Shown: piece by piece, positions 50,607-61,895 of the stretch
Layout: every line of letters begins with the position of its first letter
How positions within the stretch are numbered: position 1 is the first letter of the stretch
Position numbers and translations under genes: made by a program
The notes under the pieces: generated by a model
Seen by the model: only the letters and a program-made list of their open reading frames with translations
The model's database searches: none
Told to the model about the DNA's origin: nothing
Source: Deinococcus gobiensis I-0
GTDB lineage: Bacteria; Deinococcota; Deinococci; Deinococcales; Deinococcaceae
Assembly: GCF_000252445.1 (NCBI RefSeq)
Contig: NC_017790.1
Location: 974,501-1,038,500 of the forward strand
Direction of reading: 5' to 3'
DNA: 64,000 nucleotides

Positions 50607-51676
50607 GGCTGGCCTCCGCTGGGCGGCGTGGTCGGATTGGTGGGGGCGACCGGGGCCGTGGCGGGGCCGGTCGGCACGGGTGTGCCCGGCGTGGTCTGCG
50701 TGCCGGTCGCCGGGTCGGTGGTGGGGGTCGGTGTCGGCGCCGTGGTGGGCGAGGGCAGCGTGGAGGAGCCCTCCGGCGAGGTGGCGGGCGTAGTCTGGGG
50801 CGTGGGCGTGGGCGTGGTCTGGGTGGAGGTGGTGCCCGTTCCTGCCCCTGTCCCTGCTCCCGTCCCTGTGCCGGCCGCTGCGCCTGCACCGGGCGCGGTC
50901 GAGGTGGCCGGCGTCGTCTGGGCCGGGGCGGGGGGCCGCTTCTCGCCCAGCACCTTGCCGGAGCCGTCGCGCGACTCGTACCAGAACTTGCCGCTGCTCA
51001 GGGTGACGGGCTTGGAGGGCTTGACGGTGATCAGGGCGACGCGGGTATCGGCGCGCGGCACGCTCTTGAAGCCCAGGTCCAGGGAGAGCACCTGCCCCTG
51101 TTGCCGCCAGAACACGGGATTGCCACCGTCGGTGGCCTGCACGCGCGTGACCTGCACGTCCGGCCCCAGGTCCCAGGTGACGCGGGCGGCGCGGGCGCTG
51201 CGTGGGGCCTTGATCATGACCGGCACGCGCGTCTCGCCGCGAATCTCACCCGTCGGCAACGTGGGTTCCAGCGACAGGGGCGGCAGGTCGTTCACGTTCA
51301 GGGTGTAGGTCTGCACCTTGTTGCTCAGGTTGGCGTCGCTGGCCTCCACCGTGAACTGAAAGGCCCCGCGCGCGCTGGGCGTGCCCGAGAGCGTGCCCCC
51401 CGAGAAGCGCAGGCCCGGCGGCAGCGTGCCGCCCGCGACCCGGTAGCCGTACGGCCCCACGCCCCCCGACACCGCCAGGGTGACGCTGAACGGCTCGTTC
51501 ACGTAGGCGGCGGGCAGGGACGCCGCCGAGAAGGTCAGGGCGTCGGTGCGCGCCGACAGGCCGCTGCTGGTGCCGGTGGTCGTCGCGCCGCAGCCGCTGA
51601 GCAGCGCCGCGCCCAGAACCAGGGGCAGCGCCAGCGCCGCGTACCGCGCCGGGCGGCAGGGAACTCGTGGTGGCAT
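50603..51676 (-). CDS. Lipoprotein with putative Ig (He_PIG) and cohesin-like domains
   Basis: The 357-aa protein has a lipobox (GAALLSGC, Cys29), then an Ig-like He_PIG domain (about 48-130: FTVEASDANLSNKVQTYTLN with LPPGLRFSGGTLSGTPSARG). A second beta domain (about 138-245) shows cohesin-like turns: PTGEIRGETRVPVMIKAPRS, ARVTWDLGPDVQVTRVQATD, VLSLDLGFKSVPRADTRVAL. The C-terminal 110 residues are Thr/Pro/Gly low complexity. As the first gene of the run it would be anchored in a membrane while the dockerin protein is soluble. TAGACT (51689-51684) lies 7 nt before the ATG. The cohesin call is by eye and needs a profile search. Confidence 0.6.
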   Translation of the reverse strand: MPPRVPCRPARYAALALPLVLGAALLSGCGATTTGTSSGLSARTDALTFSAASLPAAYVNEPFSVTLAVSGGVGPYGYRVAGGTLPPGLRFSGGTLSGTPSARGAFQFTVEASDANLSNKVQTYTLNVNDLPPLSLEPTLPTGEIRGETRVPVMIKAPRSARAARVTWDLGPDVQVTRVQATDGGNPVFWRQQGQVLSLDLGFKSVPRADTRVALITVKPSKPVTLSSGKFWYESRDGSGKVLGEKRPPAPAQTTPATSTAPGAGAAAGTGTGAGTGAGTGTTSTQTTPTPTPQTTPATSPEGSSTLPSPTTAPTPTPTTDPATGTQTTPGTPVPTGPATAPVAPTNPTTPPSGGQP

Positions 51677-51730
51677 AGTCTCCAGTCTAGCCGGGCCTCA
51701 TGAGGCGTGTGGGCGGACCCGCGCGGCCCC

Positions 51731-53479
51731 TCAGGGAAAAACGGCGTACAGGTCCACCCGCGAGGCGGGCTTCACGTCGTCGCGCGCCGCGATGCCCACC
51801 GTCACGTCGCCGCTGCCCTGGGTGCTCAGGCGCGCGAGCAGGTTCACGAAGTCGCTGACCTCCAGCCCCTGGTTGCTGATGGCGTCGCCCGGCACGCCGC
51901 GCGTGGTCAGGTCCAGCACCGTATCCTGCACGAGTTCGCTGAGCTGGGCCTGCACGGCGCGCGCGTCGCCCAAGCGCACGGTCACGCGCCGGATGGGCGT
52001 GCCCGCGCGGTAGAGCACGTTGTTGGGGCGCGCGTCGCAGCTCAGGTCCACCGGAAACCCGGCCGGGCTGTTCTGGGCGGCCCAGCACTGCACGAAGCTG
52101 CTGGTGTTCAGGCCGCGCAGCTTGGTTTCCAGGGCGCTGCGGCTGCTGGCGTTCAGGCGCGCGGCGGGGCCACCGTCGTTGCCGCGTGCTCCCTGCGCCT
52201 GCGCCGCGCTCGCCGCCAGCGTAAAGAAGGTGTCGAGGTTGCGCACGCTGGGCACCAGCCCCGCGTATACGAGGTCGTTCTTGGGGTAGGCCAGCACGGC
52301 GTTGCGGCTGGCGCTCAGCTCGGTGCGGGCGCTGGAATACTCGTCCTGAAGCTGGCCCAGGCTGGCCTGCGCGCTGGCGAGCTGCGTGGCGAGCGCGCCG
52401 TTGCTGGCCCGCAGCTGGGTCTGCTGGCTGCGCAGCGCCGTGAGGTCCTGGCGCACGCGGTCGCGCTCCTGGGTGGCCTGGGTGCGCTGCGCCACCAGGG
52501 CGTCGCGCTCGCCCGCCAGCCGGTCGCGGGCCTGCTGCGCCTGAAGCTGCTGTGCCTGCGCCTGCCGGGCCTGGGCCTGGGCCTGCTGAGACTGCGCCTG
52601 CGCCGCCTGGGCCTGAGCCTGGGCCTGGGTGCGGGCCTGGGTCGCCGTGGCCGCCGCCTGCCGCAGCGCCGCGAGCTGGGTGTTCAGGGCACTGACCTGC
52701 GCCTGGGCGTCGCGCTGCGCCGTCTGGGCGGCCTGCCGGGCCACCTCGGCGCGGGTCTGGGCGGCGCGGGCCTGGGTCTGCTCGGCCCGGGCGCGGGCCT
52801 GGGCCTGCTCGCTCTGCACCTGGGCCTGATCGGCGCGGGCCTGGGCACTCTGGGCATCCTGCTCGGCCTGGGCGCTGCGCAGCGAGAGGTCGAGCACCTG
52901 CGCGTCGAGGGCCTGGGCGCGCGCGCGGCTGGCGTCCAGCGCCGACTGCGACTGCGCCAAGCGGGCGCGGCTGGCCTGCGCCTGGGCCTCGAGACTGCGT
53001 TGCAGCGCCGAGAGCTCGGTCACGCGGGTCTGCAACGCACGGCGCTGGGCTTCCAGGTCCGACTGCGCGGCGCGCGCGGCCGTGAGGTCGGCGCGGGCGG
53101 CCCCCACCTCGCTCAGGGCCTGGGCGCGTTCGCGGCGCAGGCGCTCGGCCCCGGCCTGGGCGGCGTCACGCTCCAGCTGGGCGGCGTTCAGGTCGGCTTG
53201 CACCGAGCCGACCTCGCGGCGCAGCGACTCGATCTGCGGCCGGAGCTGGTCGGCCTGCGCGATGGTCTGCACGGCGTTGCGGTTCAGGACCAGAAAGGCC
53301 GCGAGGCTCGCCAGGCTGATGCCCATGCCCGAGAGCACCGCCACCACCAGCGCCGTCTGCTTGGGCCGCAGCCCGAACCAGCGCAGGTGTTTGCGGCCCA
53401 CCTTCTTGGCGATGGTGTCGGCGGCGTAGGCCACCACGCCGGAGAGCAGGACCACGAAGGGCAGGAACAGCCACAGCAT
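51731..53479 (-). CDS. DUF3084-domain coiled-coil membrane protein
   Basis: The 582-aa protein has two N-terminal membrane segments (about 3-22 and 40-65, [20 protein letters not shown]), about 330 residues of uninterrupted Ala/Gln/Arg coiled coil (about 75-400), and a globular C-terminal domain (about 405-582) with [20 protein letters not shown] and [20 protein letters not shown]. The ordering is that of DUF3084 proteins found in Deinococcus-Thermus and cyanobacteria. It begins 14 nt after lptB stops and is probably in the same operon, so an envelope-transport role is plausible but unproven. Confidence 0.8.
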   Translation of the reverse strand: MLWLFLPFVVLLSGVVAYAADTIAKKVGRKHLRWFGLRPKQTALVVAVLSGMGISLASLAAFLVLNRNAVQTIAQADQLRPQIESLRREVGSVQADLNAAQLERDAAQAGAERLRRERAQALSEVGAARADLTAARAAQSDLEAQRRALQTRVTELSALQRSLEAQAQASRARLAQSQSALDASRARAQALDAQVLDLSLRSAQAEQDAQSAQARADQAQVQSEQAQARARAEQTQARAAQTRAEVARQAAQTAQRDAQAQVSALNTQLAALRQAAATATQARTQAQAQAQAAQAQSQQAQAQARQAQAQQLQAQQARDRLAGERDALVAQRTQATQERDRVRQDLTALRSQQTQLRASNGALATQLASAQASLGQLQDEYSSARTELSASRNAVLAYPKNDLVYAGLVPSVRNLDTFFTLAASAAQAQGARGNDGGPAARLNASSRSALETKLRGLNTSSFVQCWAAQNSPAGFPVDLSCDARPNNVLYRAGTPIRRVTVRLGDARAVQAQLSELVQDTVLDLTTRGVPGDAISNQGLEVSDFVNLLARLSTQGSGDVTVGIAARDDVKPASRVDLYAVFP

Positions 53480-53493
53480 CGGCGTTCTCCGGC

Positions 53494-54306
53494 CTACAGC
53501 TCGAAGTCTTCGCCCAGGTAGTACTGCCGGGCGTCCTCGTCGCGCGCGAACTCCTGGGGGGTGCCGTCGAACTTCACGGTGCCGTCGAACATCAGGTACA
53601 CCCGGTCACACAGCGCGATGGTCTCGCGCACGTTGTGGTCGGTGATGAACACCCCGATGCCCCGGCGGTCACGCAGCTCGCGGATCAGGCGCTGGATCTC
53701 GCGGATGCTCTTGGGGTCCACGCCGGTAAACGGCTCGTCGAGCAGCAGGTAGTCGGGGTCGGTGGTCAGGGCGCGCGCCAGTTCCAGGCGCCGACGCTCG
53801 CCGCCCGAGAGCTGGTAGGCGAGGCTGTTCGCCAGGTGCGTCAGCCCGAACTCGGCCAGCAGCGCGTCGGCGCGGGCTTCCTGTTCGGCGCGCGGGAGGT
53901 TCTGGTATTCCAGGATCGCCAGCAGGTTGTCGCGCGCCGAGAGCTTGCGAAAGGCGCTGGGTTCCTGCGGCAGGTAGCCCAGGCCCAGTCGGGCGCGCTC
54001 GTGCATGGGCAGGCGGGTCACGTCGCGCTCGCCCAGGGCGATGCGGCCGCCGCCGGGACGCACGAAGCCCACCAGCATGTAGAACGAGGTGGTCTTGCCC
54101 GCGCCGTTGGGGCCGAACAGCGCCACGATCTCGCCGGGCCGCACCGTGAAGTCCACGCCGCGCACGACCTCGCGCTTGCCGTAGCGTTTGCTCAGGCCCG
54201 AGGCCACCAGCTCCGGCCGGCCACGCAGGGCCGCCGGCTCCGCCGCGCCCGCAGACAGGGAAGGCACCGGGGCGGGGGGCGGGGCGCTGGGGGCGGGAGA
54301 AGTCAC
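53494..54306 (-). CDS. lptB: LptB-type ABC ATPase (lipid/LPS transport)
   Basis: The 270-aa protein is a stand-alone ATPase with an extra 30-residue Ala/Pro lead. Walker A is [20 protein letters not shown], the LptB-specific stretch [20 protein letters not shown], signature [15 protein letters not shown], Walker [17 protein letters not shown], and H-loop [12 protein letters not shown]. In LPS-bearing bacteria LptB drives LptFG; Deinococcus has no LPS, so it must move another envelope lipid. The start is a GTG at 54306 with TACGCT 7 nt upstream. LptFG-like permeases are not next to it. Confidence 0.88.
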   Translation of the reverse strand: MTSPAPSAPPPAPVPSLSAGAAEPAALRGRPELVASGLSKRYGKREVVRGVDFTVRPGEIVALFGPNGAGKTTSFYMLVGFVRPGGGRIALGERDVTRLPMHERARLGLGYLPQEPSAFRKLSARDNLLAILEYQNLPRAEQEARADALLAEFGLTHLANSLAYQLSGGERRRLELARALTTDPDYLLLDEPFTGVDPKSIREIQRLIRELRDRRGIGVFITDHNVRETIALCDRVYLMFDGTVKFDGTPQEFARDEDARQYYLGEDFEL

Positions 54307-54387
54307 GTTCAGGAGCGTATCACGCCTGTTTTAGCTGTCCGTGAGCCTTCTCACGCCCGGCGCGGGGCGGGGGTAGACTGGCCGCAT

Positions 54388-55566
<1,179 letters not shown>

Positions 55567-55757
55567 AAGCGCCTGACGAACAGGCGCCGGACCTGAACGC
55601 GGCGGCCCAGGCTGGAGAGGGCGCGCCGGAGGAGACGGCCCCGGGACCGGCTACCGCCTTCCTGGACGGCCCCGAGGCCTTCAGCCTGACCCTGACGCTG
55701 GGGGGCCGCTACGCCGGGGGGCAGGAGTGGACCGTCCATCCCGAGCGTGGGCAACTG

Positions 55758-56276
55758 GTGGCGCGGGTGCAGACCGACTTCGGGGGCGTGCTGCCCGAGC
55801 TGCGCCGGCTCCAGACGAGCCGGATGAACCCGCGCACCCTGGCGAGTCTCCACTACGCCGAGGGCGACGGCCGGGGGCGCGCCGCCTTCGAGACGGCCTT
55901 CGACCGCAAGACGGGGCTGGTCACGCTGCGCCAGGGCCGCGACGAGGCCAGCGCCCCCCTGACCACCGACCACCACGACCCCGTGAGCCTGCTGCTGTGG
56001 CTGCGCACCCTGGGGGGCGATGCACGCACGCAGTTCACCGCGCCCCTCGCCGGGGGGCGCGCCCTGGTCCAGCGCCTGCCGGACACCGAAGTGGCCGGGG
56101 TGGCGGCCCACGCCTATTTCCTGCGGCCGGGCGGGGCCTACGTGTACGCCGAGCAGGCGGCCCCCTGGCGGCTGCTGCACCTGATCCAGCCTACCGATTT
56201 CGGTCCGGTCGAGGCCAGCCTGAGCCTGCCGGCGGCGCGCGCGGCCCGGCCCGAACGGCGGCGCAGCCGGCGCTAG
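55758..56276 (+). CDS. Hypothetical protein (5' end uncertain; coding signal starts near 55563)
   Basis: Not recognised. From the first standard start (GTG 55758) the product is 172 aa, a soluble beta-rich protein: ELRRLQTSRMNPRTLASLHY, RAAFETAFDRKTGLVTLRQG, VAGVAAHAYFLRPGGAYVYA. The same frame is open back to 55542 with strongly coding third positions and a sensible peptide ([20 protein letters not shown] and further FSLTLTLGGRYAGGQEWTVH), but it contains no ATG, GTG or TTG. A CTG at 55563, overlapping the deoB stop (ctgaccTGA region), is the likeliest true start. It may be translationally coupled to deoB. Confidence 0.5.
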   Translation: MARVQTDFGGVLPELRRLQTSRMNPRTLASLHYAEGDGRGRAAFETAFDRKTGLVTLRQGRDEASAPLTTDHHDPVSLLLWLRTLGGDARTQFTAPLAGGRALVQRLPDTEVAGVAAHAYFLRPGGAYVYAEQAAPWRLLHLIQPTDFGPVEASLSLPAARAARPERRRSRR

Positions 56277-56308
56277 CCTCTGCGGGGGCGGGGCGTCCGG
56301 GGCCGGGC

Positions 56309-56374
56309 TATCCTGCCCCCATGACGGCAGCTCCGAATCAGGGCGGCGGCGGGGCGCAGGGCGCACTGGACTAG
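56309..56374 (+). promoter_or_regulatory. Leaderless promoter and stop-interrupted first codons of the M48 peptidase gene
   Basis: TATCCT (56309-56314) lies 6 nt before an ATG at 56321, the same layout as in many genes here. The frame from that ATG (MTAAPNQGGGGAQGALD) runs in phase with the peptidase but meets TAG at 56372-56374 (codon 18) before continuing AWQRLADREAARLRDAFVRR. Confidence 0.6.
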
Positions 56375-56425
56375 GCCTGGCAACGGCTGGCCGACCGGGA
56401 AGCGGCGCGGCTGCGCGACGCCTTC

Positions 56426-57508
56426 GTGCGCCGGGCCGACGTGCCCCCGGCGGCCCGGTCCCGGGTGGCCTACGCGCTGGCGGGCGCTGTGGTGCTGGGG
56501 TACGCCGCGCTGCTGCTGGCCGGACTGGGGCTGCTCGTGCCGGTCTTCGGGCCGGGGCCCGGCCTGCATCCGGTTTCCCGCGTGCTGTTGGGATTCGTGG
56601 CGGCGGCGCTGCTGGGGTATGCGTGGCAGGCCCGCCCACGGTTCGGGCCGCTACCGGGCACCGAGGTCACGGAGGCGCAGGCCCCCGAACTGCACCGGCT
56701 GGTCCGCGAGGTGGCGCGGGTGCTGGGGGCGGCCCGGCCCGCGCGCCTGGTCCTGATCCCCGAGGTCAACGCCTTCATGGGTCACGGCGGCTTGCCGCCC
56801 CGGCCGACGCTGGGCCTGGGCCTGCCGCTGTGGTACGGCCTGCCGCCTCAGGAGCGGGTCGCCGTCCTCGCGCACGAACTCGCCCATGACCGCAGCGGCG
56901 ACCCGGCGCGGACCGGACTGATCGGCGCGGCGCTGCACATGCTCGCGCAGGCCTACACGGTCATGCAGCCCGACAGCGTGATGCGCTTCAACCCGACCAT
57001 CCTGGAGCTGATCGGCAACGCCGGGATGGCGCTGCTGGCCTGGATTCCGCTCGGGCTGTACCGGCTGCTGCTGGAGCTGATCGGGGCCGACCACCAGCGC
57101 GCCGAGTTCCGCGCCGACCTGCTGGCGGCGGGCGTGGCGGGGACCCCGGCGGTGGCGACCGCGCTCGACCGGCTGCACCTCTCGCACCTGCTCGAGAGCG
57201 CCCTGCACAAGCAGCGGCATGACCCTGAGCGCCCCCACGCCTTCGCGGAGCTGCGCCACATGTGGGACACCGTGCCCGAGGAGCAGCGCCAGATGCGCCG
57301 TGACGAGCGCGCGGCCCAGCGCACGCAGCTCAGCGCCACGCATCCCCCGACCGCCGACCGCCTCCAGGTGGTCCTGAGCCACCCCGCCGGGGCGCAGCTG
57401 CGCCTCGACGACGCCTGGGCCGCGCGCATCGACGCCGAGCTGCTGCCCTTCGTGCGCCCGCTGGAGGCCCAGGCCTACGACGACTACCGGGACCGTTACA
57501 GCAGCTGA
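56426..57508 (+). CDS. M48-family zinc metallopeptidase, 5' end interrupted by in-frame TAG
   Basis: Membrane metallopeptidase of the HtpX/Ste24 class. From the GTG at 56426 the product is 360 aa: two membrane segments (about 13-38 and 45-62), then ATPase-independent peptidase core with zinc motif VAVLAHELAHDRSGD (His near 151 and 155) and the downstream Glu in HQRAEFRADLLAAG. Additional hydrophobic segments lie at about 195-220. The natural start is probably ATG 56321, but an in-frame TAG at 56372 intervenes; functional protein would need a restart (GTG 56426) or readthrough. If so, 35 N-terminal residues are lost, before the first membrane helix, so activity may survive. Confidence 0.7.
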   Translation: MRRADVPPAARSRVAYALAGAVVLGYAALLLAGLGLLVPVFGPGPGLHPVSRVLLGFVAAALLGYAWQARPRFGPLPGTEVTEAQAPELHRLVREVARVLGAARPARLVLIPEVNAFMGHGGLPPRPTLGLGLPLWYGLPPQERVAVLAHELAHDRSGDPARTGLIGAALHMLAQAYTVMQPDSVMRFNPTILELIGNAGMALLAWIPLGLYRLLLELIGADHQRAEFRADLLAAGVAGTPAVATALDRLHLSHLLESALHKQRHDPERPHAFAELRHMWDTVPEEQRQMRRDERAAQRTQLSATHPPTADRLQVVLSHPAGAQLRLDDAWAARIDAELLPFVRPLEAQAYDDYRDRYSS

Positions 57509-57542
57509 GCGTGCCGGGGCGCGTGGTCCCTACACTGTGCCC

Positions 57543-58948
<1,406 letters not shown>

Positions 58949-58952
<4 letters not shown>

Positions 58953-59533
58953 CCCACCCCGCACCGCCCTCGGCCACCCTGCCCGAAGCTCCGGGGGGAG
59001 ACCCCGTGAGCCTCGTCGTGCGCCGCCGCATCCGCCGGGGGGCCGAAGCCCAGTACGAGGCGCGGCTCTCGGAGGCCTCGGCGCAGCTCGCCCGGCTGCC
59101 GGGACACATCGGCACCGGCATCCTGCGGCCCCCGCCGGGCGAGGCGGGCGTGTACACCATGATCGCGCGCTTCGATTCCTTCGCCAGCGCCGCCGCCTGG
59201 GAACTTTCGCCCGAGCGGGCGCTGTGGCTCGAACACATCGGCCCGCTGGTGGACGAACACGTGAGTTTCGAGAAGCAGCCGGGCCTGGAATTCTGGTTCA
59301 CGCCCGCCGCCGCCCCCACCCTGCGCCAGCCCCCCCGCTGGAAGATGACCCTGCTGACCATCGGCGTGCTGTATCCGGTGAGCCTGTCGGTGACGCTGCT
59401 GCTCGCCCCGCACCTGCTGTCCTGGCCGCTGCCGCTGCGGGCGCTGGCGCAGTCGCTGGTCATCGTGCCCGCCATGACCTACGCCTTCATGCCGCTGGCG
59501 ACGCGCGCGGCGGCGCGCTGGCTGCGCCCGTAG
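58949..59533 (+). CDS. ABM-domain protein with C-terminal membrane segments
   Basis: The 194-aa protein has an ABM (antibiotic biosynthesis monooxygenase) domain at about 20-115 (SLVVRRRIRRGAEAQYEARL, HIGTGILRPPPGEAGVYTMI, WELSPERALWLEHIGPLVDE) followed by WKMTLLTIGVLYPVSLSVTL and a second hydrophobic segment. This ABM-plus-two-helix type is a recognised but uncharacterised class of bacterial membrane proteins. It overlaps hisD by 4 nt and therefore depends on the hisD message; no functional link is known. Confidence 0.75.
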
Positions 59534-59571
59534 CGGGCAACTCCGGCCGTGCCGGGCGCGTACTGGGCGGC

Positions 59572-60369
59572 ATGTCGTCGCCCGCCGGTCCTCTTCCTGC
59601 CCCCGAATCCTCTCCGGCCGTGCCCGCCCTGGAGCTGCGGGACCTGCGGCGGCGCTTCGGGGCGCGCGAGGCGGTCGCGGGCCTGAGCCTGAGTGTGGCG
59701 CCCGGCGAGCTGTACGCCCTGCTGGGGCCGAACGGCGCGGGCAAGACGACCACCATCCGCATGATCGCGGGCCTGACCCGGCCCGACCAGGGCTCGGTGC
59801 GCATCGGCGGGCACGACCTGGGCACGCGGGCACGCGAGGCCAAGGCGCTGCTGGCCTACCTGCCCGACGACCCCCTGCTGTACGGCAAGCTCACGCCGCC
59901 CGAGTATCTGGAGTTCGTGGCCGGGCTGTGGGGCATGGACGCCCCGGCGGCAGCCCGCGAGGCCGAGCGGCTGCTGCGCTGGCTGAACCTGTGGGACCAC
60001 CGCGCCGAGCGCACCGAGGGCTTCTCGCGCGGCATGAAACAGAAACTCGCGCTGGCCGGCGCCCTGATCCACGCCCCGCGCCTGATGCTGCTCGACGAGC
60101 CGCTCACCGGGCTGGACGCGGCGGCTTCGCGGCAGGTCAAGGACGCGCTGCGGGCCTTCGTGGCGGGGGGCGGCGCGGTGGTCCTCACGACGCACATCCT
60201 GGAGGTGGCCGAGCGCCTCGCCGACCGCATCGGCATTATCGCGGCCGGGCAGCTGGTGGCCGAGGGCACCCCGGCCGAGCTGCTGGCCCGCACCGGCACC
60301 GCCACCCTAGAAGACGCATTCCTAGCCCTGACCGGGCAGGCCGCCCCCCTGCCGGACGGGGGCGCATGA
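59572..60369 (+). CDS. ABC transporter ATP-binding protein (ABC-2 type)
   Basis: The 265-aa ATPase has Walker [21 protein letters not shown], signature FSRGMKQKLALAGALI, Walker B LMLLDEPLTGLDAAASRQV and H-loop VVLTTHILEVAERL. The signature FSRGMKQK and the DxxDxLxYGKLT stretch are typical of ABC-2/CcmA-like exporters. The permease overlaps its stop by 4 nt. Substrate unknown. Confidence 0.9.
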   Translation: MSSPAGPLPAPESSPAVPALELRDLRRRFGAREAVAGLSLSVAPGELYALLGPNGAGKTTTIRMIAGLTRPDQGSVRIGGHDLGTRAREAKALLAYLPDDPLLYGKLTPPEYLEFVAGLWGMDAPAAAREAERLLRWLNLWDHRAERTEGFSRGMKQKLALAGALIHAPRLMLLDEPLTGLDAAASRQVKDALRAFVAGGGAVVLTTHILEVAERLADRIGIIAAGQLVAEGTPAELLARTGTATLEDAFLALTGQAAPLPDGGA

Positions 60370-61883
60370 GCGCGCCGGGCAGCCTGCGCTGGCTGCTTGG
60401 GCAGCAGGTGCGCTGGCAGTGGCGCGCCCTGAGTCGCCGGGGACGCGGGGGGCTGCTGTTCCTGCTGGCCTTCGTGGTGATCGGAACGGCCGTGCTGTAC
60501 TTCATGCTGCGCGGCCTGCTGGGCGATCTGCGGCTGGGTGGGCCGCTGCCCGACGCCGCGCTGGGGCCGGCGCTGCTGGCCCAGACCTTCCTGTTCACGC
60601 TGATGGTCTCGGCGGCGGTCCGGGCCTCGCTGGAGGCGCTGTTCACGCGCGGCGACCTGGACCTGCTGCTGCACTCGCCGCTGCCCGCGCGCACGGTGCT
60701 CGCGGCGAGGGCGCTGGGGGTGGCGCTGTCGGGGGCGGCCGGCGGGGCGCTGCTGCTGGGGCCGGTACTGCTGGTGCTGCTCACGCTGGGGGCGTGGCGC
60801 GGGCTGGGCCTGCTGGGCTGGTGGGCGGCGGCCGCGCTGGGGTCGGCCAGCGCCGGGCTGTGGCTCACGCTGGGGCTGGTGCGGGTGCTGGGGGTGCGCC
60901 GGGCGCGCGTGGTGGCCTCGGTGGTCGGGGCGCTGGTGGGGGGCAGCCTGTTTCTGGCCTCGCAGTGGCGCACGGTCACGGGGCAGGACGCGGCGGGACT
61001 GCCGGCCGCGCTACTGGGTTTCGCGCCGGGGGTGGGCGGCTGGCCGGGCCGGGAAGCCGCGCTGTGGTGGCCCGCACGGGCGATGTGGCTCGAACCCGGC
61101 CCGCTGCTGGCGGTGCTGCTGCTGTCGGCGGGCGCATTCGTCCTGACCGTGCTGGCCCTGACCCGGCAGTTCACGCTGGGGGTGCAAGAGGGTACGCCGC
61201 AGGCGGTCCGGCGTGCCGGTCCTGGCCGTGCCGGCCTGCGTTTTGCCAGCGGACCGCGCGCCACGCTGCTCAAGGAATGGCGGCTGCTGCTGCGCGACCC
61301 CGAACTGCTGTCGCGCACGCTGCTGCAACTGGTATATCTGGTGCCGCTGCTCGCGGCGGTGGGCCGGGACGGGGGGACCGGGGCGGCGGGTGGGGGGGTG
61401 GTGCTGCTCACGGCCAGTCTCGCCTCGGCCCTGGCCCGCCTGACCCTGGACGCCGAGGACGCCCCGGACCTGCTGGTCACGGCTCCGCGCAGCCCGGCGG
61501 CCCTGCGCCGCGAGAAGTGGCTGGCCGCCGCCCTGCCCGCCGCCCTGCTGGGGCTGCTGGCCCTGGGGGTGATGGGCGCGCGCGGCGTGTTCGCCGTCCA
61601 TCCGCTCAGTGCCCCGGCGCTGCTGGCCCTGACCCTGCTCGGCACGGGCGGCGCGGCCCTGACCGTGCTGTGGCGGCCACTGCCGGTGCGCCGCGCCGAC
61701 GCCTTCCGGCAACGCGAGGGGCGCCCGCTGGTCAACACGCTGCTGGGCGGGGGATTTCAGCTGGCCCTGAGCATCACGGCCTACGCGGCGGTGCGGGCGC
61801 TGGGCTGGGGGGTCCTGAGTCTGGCGGCGGCGCTCGCCCTGCTGGCGGTCGCCTACCGCCTGCGCCGCACCGACGACCGCTAG
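60366..61883 (+). CDS. ABC-2-type permease, large two-part membrane protein
   Basis: The 505-aa protein has about ten hydrophobic segments in two groups (about 25-240 and 305-500). ALSRRGRGGLLFLLAFVVIG opens it, FTLMVSAAVRASLEALFTRG and LLLHSPLPARTVLAARALGV resemble the family, and LLKEWRLLLRDPELLSRTLL forms the conserved cytoplasmic loop between halves. It pairs with the ATPase overlapping upstream. It converges with the RelA/SpoT-like gene with 12 bases between them. Confidence 0.82.
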   Translation: MSAPGSLRWLLGQQVRWQWRALSRRGRGGLLFLLAFVVIGTAVLYFMLRGLLGDLRLGGPLPDAALGPALLAQTFLFTLMVSAAVRASLEALFTRGDLDLLLHSPLPARTVLAARALGVALSGAAGGALLLGPVLLVLLTLGAWRGLGLLGWWAAAALGSASAGLWLTLGLVRVLGVRRARVVASVVGALVGGSLFLASQWRTVTGQDAAGLPAALLGFAPGVGGWPGREAALWWPARAMWLEPGPLLAVLLLSAGAFVLTVLALTRQFTLGVQEGTPQAVRRAGPGRAGLRFASGPRATLLKEWRLLLRDPELLSRTLLQLVYLVPLLAAVGRDGGTGAAGGGVVLLTASLASALARLTLDAEDAPDLLVTAPRSPAALRREKWLAAALPAALLGLLALGVMGARGVFAVHPLSAPALLALTLLGTGGAALTVLWRPLPVRRADAFRQREGRPLVNTLLGGGFQLALSITAYAAVRALGWGVLSLAAALALLAVAYRLRRTDDR

Positions 61884-61895
61884 GCCACGTCCGGA

